Assembly: GCA_903939115.1 (NCBI GenBank) | Contig: CAJAFV010000056.1 | Span: forward strand, 1 to 64,000 | Reading direction: 5' to 3' | Length of the DNA stretch: 64,000 nucleotides | Source: an uncultured Geobacteraceae bacterium | GTDB lineage: Bacteria > Desulfobacterota > Desulfuromonadia > Geobacterales > Pseudopelobacteraceae | Shown: piece by piece, positions 53,228 to 62,425 of the stretch | Numbering within the stretch: the first letter of the stretch is position 1 | Layout of the letters: every line of letters begins with the position of its first letter | Position numbers and translations under genes: made by a program | The notes under the pieces: generated by a model | What the model saw: only the letters and a program-made list of their open reading frames with translations | Databases searched by the model: none | What the model was told of the DNA's origin: nothing

Positions 53228-54493
53228 CTATTTCCTGACGAAATCCGCTTTTGCGAACGAATATTCGAAATTCATATGATCTGTGTAGGTGCCGTTCAAA
53301 ATGCCGACAACATCTTCAGTGAATACCAGTTCCTCGTCGGTCGGGATAACGTACACTTTGACCGGGGAATCATCGGTCGTAATTAATGTTTCCCTCTTGC
53401 GGGTCATGGCACTCTTGTTGCGTTCGCGGTCAAGAATAATGCCGATATGATCAAGCCCTTCGAGCGCTTTTTCGCGGATGACGGCGCCCATTTCTCCAAC
53501 ACCCGCGGTGAATACAACCGCATCAAGCTTGCCAACGGCAGCCATATAGGAACCGATATATTTTTTTAACCGATACGCTTCAATATCCAGCGACAGTTTA
53601 CAGCGTTTGTCTCCGGCATTGGCGTGCTCAATGACGTCACGACGGTCAGTAAAGCGGCCGGTAATGCCTATGACGCCACTTTTTTTATTAAGAATACTGT
53701 CAATTTCTTTGGCCGAGAGGTTGTTCTTCTGCATCATGAAGGCAGGAATGGCCGGATCGATATCGCCGCAGCGGGTACCCATAACCGCCCCTTCGAGCGG
53801 GGTGAGCCCCATCGACGTGTCGACTGAAATGCCATTTTTGATGGCACAGTGGGAAACACCGTTGCCGATGTGCATCGTGACGATATTGGTGTCCTTTGGG
53901 TCTTTGCCGAGGAGAGCCGCTGCACGTTTTGACACATACAGGTGCGATGTGCCGTGAAATCCGTAGCGTCGTACCTGATGCTGCTCATACCATTCATAGG
54001 GAAGCGGATAAATGTAGGCATGCTCAGGCATCGTTTGATGAAAAGCGGTATCGAAAATGGCAATATGCGGGATGCTCGGCATCAGAGCCTGAGCTGCTTC
54101 AATTCCTTCGATGTTGGGGGGATTGTGAAGTGGCGCCAGGTGTTGAACTTCTTTTACGGCATCGAGAACGCTTTCGTCTATCATGACGGAACAGGTGAAC
54201 TTTTCGCCGCCATGCACGACTCGATGGCCAACGGCATTTATTTGATCAACATTTTTCAGAACGCCATGGGCCCGATCCGTAACAGTCTTTATGACCAGGT
54301 CGATTGCTTCCTGATGATTGGCGCAGTCCTGCTCATGGTGATAATTCTCCAGGCCGGGCACTTCATGCACGATATACGATCCTCCGATAATAACACGTTC
54401 TACCATGCCTTTAGCGACAACCTCCATTTTTGCCCAGTCGAACAGTTGGTATTTGACCGATGAGCTGCCGCAGTTTAACGCCATGATAATCAT
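53228..54493 (-). CDS. ackA: Acetate kinase
   Basis: Reversible acetate + ATP to acetyl phosphate, 421 residues. Signatures are LNCGSSSVKYQLF (start), IFDTAFHQTMPEH (catalytic Asp), RRYGFHGTSH, MHIGNGVS, STMGLTPLEG-like DTSMGLTPLEGAVMGTRCGD, and FTAGVGEMG. AAAGGGG lies eight bases before ATG 54493. pta is not adjacent here, unlike in many genomes. Confidence 0.97.
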   Translation of the reverse strand: MIIMALNCGSSSVKYQLFDWAKMEVVAKGMVERVIIGGSYIVHEVPGLENYHHEQDCANHQEAIDLVIKTVTDRAHGVLKNVDQINAVGHRVVHGGEKFTCSVMIDESVLDAVKEVQHLAPLHNPPNIEGIEAAQALMPSIPHIAIFDTAFHQTMPEHAYIYPLPYEWYEQHQVRRYGFHGTSHLYVSKRAAALLGKDPKDTNIVTMHIGNGVSHCAIKNGISVDTSMGLTPLEGAVMGTRCGDIDPAIPAFMMQKNNLSAKEIDSILNKKSGVIGITGRFTDRRDVIEHANAGDKRCKLSLDIEAYRLKKYIGSYMAAVGKLDAVVFTAGVGEMGAVIREKALEGLDHIGIILDRERNKSAMTRKRETLITTDDSPVKVYVIPTDEELVFTEDVVGILNGTYTDHMNFEYSFAKADFVRK

Positions 54494-54740
54494 GTGTGAC
54501 CCCTTTAAATGAACGAGTGAATTGGTTATAATATCAATAAAAAAATATCAACGAAACTAAAATAACTAGCTGTAATAAAACTGTTTTTGTTATATACACG
54601 GAACGCTAAATGAATTCAACTAAATATGTGCTGATGGATTTGATGATGAGGAAATTTCTTTGCTGGACATTTAAAAACCGGTATGGTACATCACACTCCG
54701 CTTTCCGTCTGGCAAGCTAATCTAACAAGGAGGTGAAATT
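54494..54740. other. Divergent intergenic region
   Basis: AT-rich region of 247 bases between the divergent ackA and ferredoxin genes, presumably holding both promoters. I see no repeat or RNA structure. Confidence 0.4.
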
Positions 54741-54908
54741 GTGGCCCATACTATTACTGATGATTGCACAAATTGTGCGGCATGTGAGGATTCCTGTCCT
54801 GTAAACTCTATCAGCGAGCAGGGTGGTAAGCGTGTTATCGACGCCGATACTTGTATCGACTGCGGAGCATGTGTAGACACGTGCCCGGTAAATGCTATCA
54901 ATGCTTAA
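54741..54908 (+). CDS. 2[4Fe-4S] ferredoxin
   Basis: Low-potential electron carrier of 55 residues, too short for many gene finders. GTG 54741 follows AAGGAGGTG. Both clusters are present: CTNCAACEDSCPVNSI and CIDCGACVDTCPVNAI (C-x2-C-x2-C-x3-CP twice). It is a single-gene transcript closed by a terminator and divergent from ackA. Confidence 0.95.
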   Translation: MAHTITDDCTNCAACEDSCPVNSISEQGGKRVIDADTCIDCGACVDTCPVNAINA

Positions 54909-54932
54909 TTGACATTGTTCGCACTGTAACAA

Positions 54933-54963
54933 AAAAAAGCCCGTGGCAGCACGGGCTTTTTTT
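54933..54963 (+). terminator. Intrinsic terminator after ferredoxin
   Basis: GCCCGTG/CACGGGC stem with an A-run before and a seven-T run after. It lies 24 bases after the stop, and the flanking A/T runs make it bidirectional. Confidence 0.92.
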
Positions 54964-55012
54964 GTTACAGAGGACGACACAGGCAGGTCGCTTGTGATGC
55001 TGGTGTGATGCT

Positions 55013-55345
55013 TCAGAGGGTGTACGATGGTTCGTCGTTACCGTCTACCCACACGGCAGCAAGATATGCAATGCCGTCTCGATCAACAAAATAGCGAATA
55101 TGAAGTTTCCGGTAAGCGATAGCGACAACAGCTAAATGAAAGACAAGATCATATCCTTCAATTTTTTTTCGTCTGATAGGCCAGCAGTGGGGATGGGCAT
55201 CTATTGCATCAAGGATTATCCGCATACTTCCCGGAAGTTCCATATATGCAGCAGGACTTGAACGTCGTAAGTATGAACGAATTTCAGTATACGCGGCGAC
55301 GAAGGCAGGAGTCTGACGGATACGGGAATATTTCAGCTTTTTCAC
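55013..55345 (-). CDS. RelE/ParE-type toxin-like protein
   Basis: Basic protein of 110 residues. The middle and end fit the RelE/ParE fold: LPGSMRIILDAIDAHPHCWP, RRKKIEGYDLVFHLAVVAIA, YRKLHIRYFVDRDGIAYLAA (beta-strands with conserved Arg/Lys). It starts inside the end of an antitoxin-like gene by ATGA overlap. Assignment to a type II toxin-antitoxin module rests on fold-like pattern, size and coupling, and the exact family is unsure. Confidence 0.6.
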   Translation of the reverse strand: MKKLKYSRIRQTPAFVAAYTEIRSYLRRSSPAAYMELPGSMRIILDAIDAHPHCWPIRRKKIEGYDLVFHLAVVAIAYRKLHIRYFVDRDGIAYLAAVWVDGNDEPSYTL

Positions 55346-55638
55346 GCCGCTTTCCGGATCGATCCCATACTTTCAAGCATTTCATCTCCGATACGTGTAT
55401 CCTCCTCCATCGCTTTCAAAAGGTCGTGAATCGGTTCCGCTTTTCCTTCACTGATTTCTTTCCAGGATTGAATAGTCATCAGGTCGGCGCGGCGCTCTTG
55501 CACATCTTCTTCAATAACGCGTAAAGCACCTGTTTTAAAGAGCCACTGGGGAGTTCTGTCATGAACACGACAGTATTCTTCAATGTTCGAAGCCTCTTCA
55601 TCAGAAATGTTGACATTCCACTGATTTCTTTTTTTCAC
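55342..55638 (-). CDS. Antitoxin-like partner protein
   Basis: Acidic helical protein of 98 residues. A basic N-terminus (MKKRNQWNVNISDEEASNIE), which could be a ribbon-helix-helix DNA-binding segment, is followed by acidic helices (RVIEEDVQERRADLMT, AMEEDTRIGDEMLES). GTG 55638 has a GGAGGTG site. Overlap and order (antitoxin first, toxin second) match a type II module. Confidence 0.6.
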   Translation of the reverse strand: MKKRNQWNVNISDEEASNIEEYCRVHDRTPQWLFKTGALRVIEEDVQERRADLMTIQSWKEISEGKAEPIHDLLKAMEEDTRIGDEMLESMGSIRKAA

Positions 55639-55702
55639 ACGGCACCTCCGCTATAATTGCTAGGAATGATAGTGGAGATAGGTGGTGACTGCAACAAAAA
55701 AA

Positions 55703-56248
55703 TTATCTTGTCGCTTGCCCCTGTTGCCAGTACCGTTCCTTCTCACTGTAAATACAGCCGCAATACTGCTGGCGGTAGAGTCCCTGTTCCTTCGAAAGCC
55801 GAATCCCCTCCTGCCACCCTGAACGAAAATCCTGATAGAAAAACGGTACCCCGAATTCACTGCCGAGTTGATCACCCAGAGCCCTTATTTCATCATGCTT
55901 CTGATACCTGCTGTAGAGAAGTGCTGCGGTAAAAGCATCAAAACCCCCTTCGGCGGCGGCCTGCGCTGTTGCCCGCAGCCGCGATGAATAACAGTAACTG
56001 CAGCGACTGTCCGGATCTGCGGCAACGTGCTTCAGAAAACCTTCCAGATCATAGTCGTCCCGCATAATCAGCGGCATCTCTGTCTGCTCTGCCATCTGAA
56101 CAGCAGTATCCCGCCGCCGGACATATTCCTGATAGGGATGAATGTTGTGGTTATAAAAGAAGCCGGTCACTAGGTGCCCGGCTGTTCGCAGCTGCTGGAG
56201 CGGGAAGAGGGCGCAGGGGCCGCAGCAGGTATGCAGCAGAATGTTCAT
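55703..56248 (-). CDS. queH: Epoxyqueuosine reductase QueH
   Basis: Final step of queuosine tRNA modification, 181 residues. It is the QueH (DUF208) type, with CC near the start (LLHTCCGPCALFPLQ), SRCSYCYSSRLRATA and a late CGCIYSE, which supply iron-sulfur cluster and redox Cys. It is read right after ribBA (shared base 56248), an unusual partner for riboflavin genes, so it may be expressed as part of that operon. Confidence 0.93.
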   Translation of the reverse strand: MNILLHTCCGPCALFPLQQLRTAGHLVTGFFYNHNIHPYQEYVRRRDTAVQMAEQTEMPLIMRDDYDLEGFLKHVAADPDSRCSYCYSSRLRATAQAAAEGGFDAFTAALLYSRYQKHDEIRALGDQLGSEFGVPFFYQDFRSGWQEGIRLSKEQGLYRQQYCGCIYSEKERYWQQGQATR

Positions 56249-57453
56249 TACAGGTTCCCCAGCAGGTGGCCCATCTTTTCACGTTTTGTCTCAAGGTAGT
56301 CGCGGTTGGTATCGGTCGGTTCCGTTTCAATTGAAACCCGCTCAACAATATCAATGCCATAACCTTGGAGGCCGATGAGCTTTTTGGGATTATTGGTCAG
56401 CAGGCGAATTTTTGTGATACCAAGAGCCAGCAGGATCTGTGCGCCGAGGCCGTATTCACGTAGATCGGCCTTGAACCCGAGTTCCAGATTGGCTTCCACG
56501 GTGTCACGTCCGTTATCCTGCAATTCATACGCTTTCAGTTTGTTGATCAGGCCGATGCCGCGTCCTTCCTGGCGCATGTAGAGTATTACCCCGCATCCTT
56601 CCGCAGCGATCTGTCTCATCGCGTGATGCAGCTGTTCACCACAGTCGCAGCGCTGGCTTCCGAGCACATCCCCGGTCAGGCATTCCGAGTGAACACGAAC
56701 CAGGATCGGCTGATCTTTCTTCAGTTCTCCTTTGACCAGAGCGATGTGTTCAAGTTTGTCGATATCGTTTTCAAAACCGATAGCTCGCCATTCCCCGCCA
56801 AAAGAGGAGGGGAGACGCGCTTCTGCTACGGTGCGCACCAATCGCTCGTTTTTAAGGCGATAGGCCACCAGATCGGCGATGGTGCAGATTTTTATATCAT
56901 GCTCCCTCGCGAACACTTTCAGTTCCGGCATTCGGGCCATGGTGCCGTCGTCGTTCATGATCTCACAGATGACCCCGGCCGGTTTCAGGCCGGCAAGACG
57001 GGCCAGGTCAACAGAGCCTTCAGTCTGGCCAAGGCGTACCAGCACTCCGCCTTTGCGGGCTCTAAGCGGGAAAATATGACCGGGGCTGACCAGATCTTTG
57101 GCGCTGGCATTATCGGCAACGGCGGTCACAATCGTGAGGGCCCGATCAGCTGCCGAGATGCCGGTGGTAACGCCATGTTTAGCCTCGATCGATACGGTGA
57201 ATGCAGTCTCAAAGGGAGACGTATTGTCACGCACCATCGGCCGCAGTCCCAGCTCATCGCATTTTTCCGGTGTCAGAGTAAGACAGATCAGGCCGCGACC
57301 GTACCTTGCCATGAAATTGATGTTCTCCGGCGTGGCCGCTTCGGCCGCCAGAGTAAGATCCCCCTCGTTTTCTCGATCTTCATCATCAACAAGGATGACC
57401 ATTTTTCCAAGCTTGATATCTTCAATTGCTTCTTCAATAGTTGCCACGGACAT
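56248..57453 (-). CDS. ribBA: Bifunctional 3,4-DHBP synthase/GTP cyclohydrolase II
   Basis: Supplies both precursors of riboflavin, 401 residues. The N-terminal RibB half (about 1-200) has [20 protein letters not shown] and TTGISAADR. The C-terminal RibA half (about 205-400) has zinc ligands in [29 protein letters not shown] and YGIDIVERV. It is third in the nrdR-ribD-ribE-ribBA run. The lumazine synthase ribH that normally follows is missing; queH takes its place. Confidence 0.96.
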   Translation of the reverse strand: MSVATIEEAIEDIKLGKMVILVDDEDRENEGDLTLAAEAATPENINFMARYGRGLICLTLTPEKCDELGLRPMVRDNTSPFETAFTVSIEAKHGVTTGISAADRALTIVTAVADNASAKDLVSPGHIFPLRARKGGVLVRLGQTEGSVDLARLAGLKPAGVICEIMNDDGTMARMPELKVFAREHDIKICTIADLVAYRLKNERLVRTVAEARLPSSFGGEWRAIGFENDIDKLEHIALVKGELKKDQPILVRVHSECLTGDVLGSQRCDCGEQLHHAMRQIAAEGCGVILYMRQEGRGIGLINKLKAYELQDNGRDTVEANLELGFKADLREYGLGAQILLALGITKIRLLTNNPKKLIGLQGYGIDIVERVSIETEPTDTNRDYLETKREKMGHLLGNL

Positions 57454-57470
57454 GTTTGTTCCTTTCCTGT

Positions 57471-58112
57471 TTAAATAAAACCATTCTCTGCAAGCGTTTT
57501 CATACTCAAGCTGCCAACGGATTTCCAGGGAGCCGCCAGTCTCTCCACATATTTTCCGATTATATCAGTCTCTATGTTGACTTCGTCTCCGACCTTCATC
57601 CTGTCCAAGGTCGTTGATGCCTGCGTGAGAGGGATTAAGTTGACGGTGAAACCGTCTGTGGTGACTCTGTTGACCGTGAGGCTGACGCCGTCAATAGCAA
57701 CGGAACCTTTCGTTATCAGGTAGCGGGCATAGACAGGCGACAGATTGAATTCAAGGACGCGATTGCCGGACGCTTCACTCATCCTGGCGAGTCTCCCGAT
57801 ACCGTCTATGTGCCCGGTTACAATGTGCCCCCCCATCCTGTCGCCAAGTCGCAAAGCGCGCTCGAGGTTGACGCTGTGGCCGCTTCGCAGGCTGCCGATA
57901 GTGGTGCTGGTCAGTGACTCCGGCGAGACATCGAACGTCAAAGCTGATTCACGTTTTGCGGTCACCGTCAGGCAGGCGCCGTTGACCGCCACAGAGTCAC
58001 CGATGGCAATCTCTGATAACGGCAGGGTGGTGGCAACCGACAAAACCGCCGCCGCGCCTCGTCTTTCATAGGCCGTTACCCGGCCGATAGTTTCGATCAA
58101 GCCGGTGAACAT
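57471..58112 (-). CDS. ribE: Riboflavin synthase alpha chain
   Basis: Dismutation of lumazine to riboflavin, 213 residues. It starts [12 protein letters not shown] and has two lumazine-binding repeats ([31 protein letters not shown]). The ATG overlaps the ribD stop by 16 bases. Confidence 0.97.
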   Translation of the reverse strand: MFTGLIETIGRVTAYERRGAAAVLSVATTLPLSEIAIGDSVAVNGACLTVTAKRESALTFDVSPESLTSTTIGSLRSGHSVNLERALRLGDRMGGHIVTGHIDGIGRLARMSEASGNRVLEFNLSPVYARYLITKGSVAIDGVSLTVNRVTTDGFTVNLIPLTQASTTLDRMKVGDEVNIETDIIGKYVERLAAPWKSVGSLSMKTLAENGFI

Positions 58113-59203
58113 AAACGCTCCGGTCGGGCGGTTACAACAATATCTGAACCGCTGCGCCCTATATCGATGAAGTCCAATTTTATTGCATCCGCCATGCTGG
58201 TGATTCCCTCCAGGGTAAAAGGAGCGAAGCCGTTGCTGCCGATGATTTTTGGTGCCATAAAAAATACCAGTTCGTCGATCAAGCCGTGCTGCAGCATGTT
58301 TCCTGCCAAGCGGCTCCCCCCCTCAAGAAGAAGGGATTGCACACCCATTAATCCCAGTTTCTGCAACAGGTCTGGCATGGAAACACGACCGTCATATTCA
58401 TCGCAGACAACTACGGTTGCGCCCTGCTCGAGATACGGTCGATGTATATCTGTATCAATTTCCGCTGTAGCGATGATGGTTCTGCGCGAAAGCGCCCCAT
58501 TCAAAAGAGTAACGCTTTTGGGCGTTCGCAGCCGCGTGTCGACAATTATCCGCAACGGGTCTTTCCCCCGTACGTGTCGAACCGTCAGTTGAGGGTTATC
58601 GGCAATTATCGTGTCGACCCCTACCATAACGGCATCCATACGTGAACGCATCAGGTGTACCTGTTTCCGTGAATCCTCGCAGCTTATCCAGCGCGATTCC
58701 CCGGTGAGTGTGGCGATGTTTCCGTCCAGCGTCATGGCGCACTTGTAGGTTACATAGGGCATGCCGACTGTTACGTACTTGATGAACGACAGGTTGATGG
58801 CCCGGCACTCCTCCTCCAATATCCCGCACGACGTTTCAATGCCGGCTGATTCAAGCGCTGCAAACCCGCCGCCATTCACTTGAGGATTCGGGTCGCGCAT
58901 TCCGGCAAAAACCCGTCTGACACCAGCCCTGATAAGCGCTTCACTGCATGGCGGTGTTTTGCCGGAGTGGCAGCACGGTTCCATAGTCACATACACATCA
59001 GCATCCCGTGCGGCATCTCCGGCCATTTCCAGAGCGTGAACTTCCGCATGAGACCCGCCGGCTTTCTTATGCCAACCTTCACCAACAACCGTTCCATCTT
59101 TAACAATAATACAGCCTACTGCCGGATTGGGCGAAGTCTTGCCGATGCCTTTGCGGGCGAGCGTCAGGGCGCGTTTCATATGTTTCGTATCGATGGCGGT
59201 CAT
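58097..59203 (-). CDS. ribD: Bifunctional riboflavin deaminase/reductase
   Basis: Deaminase plus reductase for the second and third steps of riboflavin synthesis, 368 residues. The N-terminal zinc deaminase ([35 protein letters not shown]) is followed by a C-terminal NADPH reductase ([27 protein letters not shown]). It overlaps nrdR at the start and ribE at the end. Confidence 0.97.
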   Translation of the reverse strand: MTAIDTKHMKRALTLARKGIGKTSPNPAVGCIIVKDGTVVGEGWHKKAGGSHAEVHALEMAGDAARDADVYVTMEPCCHSGKTPPCSEALIRAGVRRVFAGMRDPNPQVNGGGFAALESAGIETSCGILEEECRAINLSFIKYVTVGMPYVTYKCAMTLDGNIATLTGESRWISCEDSRKQVHLMRSRMDAVMVGVDTIIADNPQLTVRHVRGKDPLRIIVDTRLRTPKSVTLLNGALSRRTIIATAEIDTDIHRPYLEQGATVVVCDEYDGRVSMPDLLQKLGLMGVQSLLLEGGSRLAGNMLQHGLIDELVFFMAPKIIGSNGFAPFTLEGITSMADAIKLDFIDIGRSGSDIVVTARPERLCSPA

Positions 59204-59652
59204 TTCTTTAATAGCTCCTGCAACTCCTTCATGAATTCACTAATATCCCTGAACGATCGGTAGACCGAGGCGAAGCGGACATATGCGACCTCATCCATAC
59301 CGTGGAGCTCCTTCATAACCCACTCGCCGATGGTAGTTGTGGAAATTTCCCGTTCGGTTGATTCCTGCAGGCGTGTTTCCAGGCGGTCAACCAGCAGTTC
59401 GATGTCGGTTTTGGAGATTGGTCTTTTTTCGCAGGCCTTGACAATGCCGTTGATTATTTTGAAGCGATCGAACGGTTCACGGCGGCCATCCTTTTTGCAC
59501 ACCTGCGGCAGCATCTCCTCGATCCGTTCGTAGGTGGTAAACCGTTTGCCGCACTGCTCGCATTCGCGGCGGCGGCGAATGGCCGAGCCACCCTTGTCGG
59601 GACGAGAATCAACGACCTTGCTGTCAAGATTGTTACAGAAAGGACATTTCAT
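59200..59652 (-). CDS. nrdR: Transcriptional repressor NrdR
   Basis: Nucleotide-sensing repressor of ribonucleotide reductase genes, 150 residues. A zinc ribbon ([15 protein letters not shown] ... [17 protein letters not shown]) and an ATP-cone ([18 protein letters not shown]) are visible. It lies between dCMP deaminase and ribD with four-base overlaps on both sides, the usual neighbourhood. Confidence 0.97.
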   Translation of the reverse strand: MKCPFCNNLDSKVVDSRPDKGGSAIRRRRECEQCGKRFTTYERIEEMLPQVCKKDGRREPFDRFKIINGIVKACEKRPISKTDIELLVDRLETRLQESTEREISTTTIGEWVMKELHGMDEVAYVRFASVYRSFRDISEFMKELQELLKK

Positions 59653-60116
59653 GGCAGCAGCTCCGCCTTTTCCGGGGTAAAGCGGCAGGTGGTGATGCCG
59701 CTTTCGGTGATCATCTCACGGGCCAGTTCATCAGCATATCCTTCACCGTAGATTACTCTGGTGATTCCGGCGTTGATAATCATTTTTGTACAGATTATGC
59801 AGGGCATGGTAGTGCAGTACAGGGTTGCACCATCGATATTGGTACCATGCTTGGCGGCCTGTATGATAGCATTCTGTTCGGCGTGGAGACCGCGGCAGAG
59901 CTCATGTCTCTCGCCGGAAGGTACTTTAAGCCGCTCGCGGAGGCAGCCGACCGCTTCACAATGGGTAATCCCGGACGGGACGCCATTATATCCGGTAGCA
60001 AGAATGTTACGATCCTTGACAAGAAGCGCTCCTACCTGTCGGCGTAAGCAGGAGGATCTCGTCGCCACGAGGTGTGTGATGTCCATAAAATACTGATCCC
60101 AGGATGGACGCGGCAT
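59649..60116 (-). CDS. Deoxycytidylate deaminase, ComEB-type
   Basis: Zinc deaminase of 155 residues: [14 protein letters not shown] (zinc His and catalytic Glu), [14 protein letters not shown] (two Cys ligands), with the regulatory Cys/His pair in [11 protein letters not shown]. It provides dUMP for thymidylate. It is the first gene of the minus-strand run into nrdR and the riboflavin genes; an ATG at 60116 was used. Confidence 0.94.
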   Translation of the reverse strand: MPRPSWDQYFMDITHLVATRSSCLRRQVGALLVKDRNILATGYNGVPSGITHCEAVGCLRERLKVPSGERHELCRGLHAEQNAIIQAAKHGTNIDGATLYCTTMPCIICTKMIINAGITRVIYGEGYADELAREMITESGITTCRFTPEKAELLP

Positions 60117-60317
60117 ATGGTGGGGACTCCCCTTCTTTAGATAAACTGAGCGGTAAAGTATCTTACTCTGTCTGTTAGGTCAATATTGATACCATTCATT
60201 TCGATATAATTTCTTTGTGCAGGGCGCAATATGTATGGAATTACTGCATAGAAAGCCCGATAAGGGTTACAATGGATTCCAGAGTAGTTCCTCGCTTGTA
60301 AGTAAAGGGGGTCTCAC
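60117..60317. other. Divergent promoter region
   Basis: 201 bases between the divergent dCMP deaminase and FapA genes. A CCCGATAA box near 60258 resembles a flagellar sigma-28 minus-10 element, but I cannot find a convincing minus-35 at the right distance. A ribosome-binding site (AAAGGGGG) lies before the FapA ATG. Confidence 0.35.
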
Positions 60318-61757
60318 ATGTCTGATCAGCAAGTTGCTGCCGTACCGGCCATCGGCGGCAGTGAAGTGAAAAAAATAGGCTACAGCCTGTACTTTAAAAT
60401 TCCGGATAATTGCCTGGAGTGCCGTTGTAGTTACGTCCCGCGCGAACAGGGCTCAATGGTTACCCCCGGTGATATGACCGTTTTTCTGCAACAGCACAAC
60501 GTTTGTGAAGGATTGGATCAGGAGGCCTTCGATGATTTTGTTACCAAGGCAGCTGCCGGTCTACAGCAGGTAGATGTTTTGCTGGCATCCGGAACGGCAC
60601 CGGTGGCAGGTGCCGATGAATACATATCTCTTTCAGTTGGCTCTTCAACAACAGTCCATGATAGCGAAAAAATCAAAACTGACATTGATATGCGTATTGT
60701 CCAGACGTTTATCAATGTTACCGCCGGTGATGAAATTGGTCGCATTATTCCGGCCGGTCCGGGTATACCGGGCAGAAATGTCATGGGGGTATCAATTGCA
60801 CCGGAGCCGGGCAAGCCTCTGAAAGTGCTCATCGGAAAGAATATTCGCATTGAAGAGAACGGCACGCTCCTGATCGCCTCCGCGACCGGTCGTTTCTGCC
60901 AGTCGGCGGGAGAAATTTCTGTTGAGGAAGAGTACCTTGTCAAAGGGGATGTGAATTTCAGGGTAGGTAAAATCAATTTCAAAGGTGTTGTAGAGGTGCG
61001 TGGTGATGTCCTGGATAATTTCGATGTTACGGCATCAAAAGGGTTGACAGTATCCGGTAATATCGGTGTCTGCGCTATTGCCAGTGATGGCGACATCACC
61101 TTTTGCGGCATGGACGGCCAGGATAAGGGGACCGTTACCTGCGGAGGGACACTGCGGGCCAATTTTATCCACGATGCGACCGTTGAATGCGCCGGTGATG
61201 TGGTCGTAGGAGTCGAGATACATAACTGCACCATCAGAGCCCTCGGCCGGATTGTTGTTGACAAGGGGGCCATCTCCGGCGGTTCTTGCACTGCGTTAGG
61301 CGGCATAGAGGCTAAAAAGCTCGGCTCTGTATCATCACAACTCACGAAACTGCACGCCGGGGTCGATTACCACGATGTCGATTTTCTGGAAAAAAAGTTT
61401 GATGCTCTTGCCGAAGCACAAACCAAAGTAAAACATTCTGATTCGTTGTCGGAAATCACCGAATTACGTCAGACCATAGCCACATTGAGTGACAGTATCA
61501 TGTCGATCAGGAGTAAGTCATATGCCGCTGCCAATGCTAAAATAAATGCAAAAGCGGTCCTGTTTGAAAATGTCCAGTTAACGGTCGGCACCGTCACGGA
61601 AAAGGTAAATGAGCAGTTAGATGGACCTCACTCAGTTATTGAAAACAGTATTGACGGCGGGTTGCGCTTTCTTCCCATGACCAGTTTGGATGTCAAAGCG
61701 GTAGATATTGAGCGTGCGTGTGTCCGGGAACAGAAAAAGTCGTTGAAGGCGGGGTGA
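60318..61757 (+). CDS. FapA/DUF342 family protein
   Basis: Polymer-forming DUF342 protein of 479 residues. An N-terminal domain is followed by a right-handed beta-helix (GDVNFRVGKINFKGVVEVRG, IASDGDITFCGMDGQDKGTV, CTALGGIEAKKLGS) and a C-terminal coiled coil (ITELRQTIATLSDSIMSIRS). Related proteins are called flagellar assembly protein A and may scaffold envelope structures; no flagellar genes are next to it here, but CheW and a chemoreceptor follow. Confidence 0.88.
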   Translation: MSDQQVAAVPAIGGSEVKKIGYSLYFKIPDNCLECRCSYVPREQGSMVTPGDMTVFLQQHNVCEGLDQEAFDDFVTKAAAGLQQVDVLLASGTAPVAGADEYISLSVGSSTTVHDSEKIKTDIDMRIVQTFINVTAGDEIGRIIPAGPGIPGRNVMGVSIAPEPGKPLKVLIGKNIRIEENGTLLIASATGRFCQSAGEISVEEEYLVKGDVNFRVGKINFKGVVEVRGDVLDNFDVTASKGLTVSGNIGVCAIASDGDITFCGMDGQDKGTVTCGGTLRANFIHDATVECAGDVVVGVEIHNCTIRALGRIVVDKGAISGGSCTALGGIEAKKLGSVSSQLTKLHAGVDYHDVDFLEKKFDALAEAQTKVKHSDSLSEITELRQTIATLSDSIMSIRSKSYAAANAKINAKAVLFENVQLTVGTVTEKVNEQLDGPHSVIENSIDGGLRFLPMTSLDVKAVDIERACVREQKKSLKAG

Positions 61758-61889
61758 ACGAATGAAGTGAACAAATGAGGTGGGTTATGAGGCGAATAGC
61801 CATTGCCGGTTGCCCTTGACCCTTGATCCTTAATGGTGTAAACAAATCAAAACAATTTTCTTTAACGCCAGAAATGGAGGAGATAAGGC

Positions 61890-62378
61890 ATGTCAGAGAA
61901 CACAGAAATAACCCAGTGCCTGACGTTCAACCTGTCCGATGAGGTGTTCGCAGTTGATGTCGGGAGAGTGCGTGAAATTTTGGAGATTACCAGCATCACC
62001 AAAGTTCCGCAGACTCCTGATTTCATGCGGGGAGTCATTAACTTGCGCGGCAGCGTCGTGCCGGTGATCGATCTGCGGCTCAAATTCGGTATGACCGAAA
62101 CCGAGCGCACCGTCAATACCTGCATTATTGTGGTGGAAGTGACTATGGATGGTGAAACAAATGTCCTTGGTTTCCTTGCTGATTCAGTGCAGGAAGTAAT
62201 AGAGATGGAGCAGGGTCATATCGAGGCCGTACCGCATATCGGTACTAAAATGAATACCGATTTCCTCAAGGGCATGGGTAAGCATGACGGAGGTTTTGTC
62301 ATGATTCTGGATATTGACAAAGTGTTTTCATCGGATGAACTTGCTGCGGTGCAGGAAAATAATTGCGCCATTGATTGA
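61890..62378 (+). CDS. cheW: Chemotaxis coupling protein CheW
   Basis: Adaptor of 162 residues linking receptors to CheA. CheW fold motifs: [40 protein letters not shown] and [29 protein letters not shown] precedes the ATG. It is followed 47 bases later by a chemoreceptor, so they probably act together. Confidence 0.95.
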   Translation: MSENTEITQCLTFNLSDEVFAVDVGRVREILEITSITKVPQTPDFMRGVINLRGSVVPVIDLRLKFGMTETERTVNTCIIVVEVTMDGETNVLGFLADSVQEVIEMEQGHIEAVPHIGTKMNTDFLKGMGKHDGGFVMILDIDKVFSSDELAAVQENNCAID

Positions 62379-62425
62379 AAATTTGCATATTTAATTCAAG
62401 ACAATTCATAAATCGAGAGGATTGT

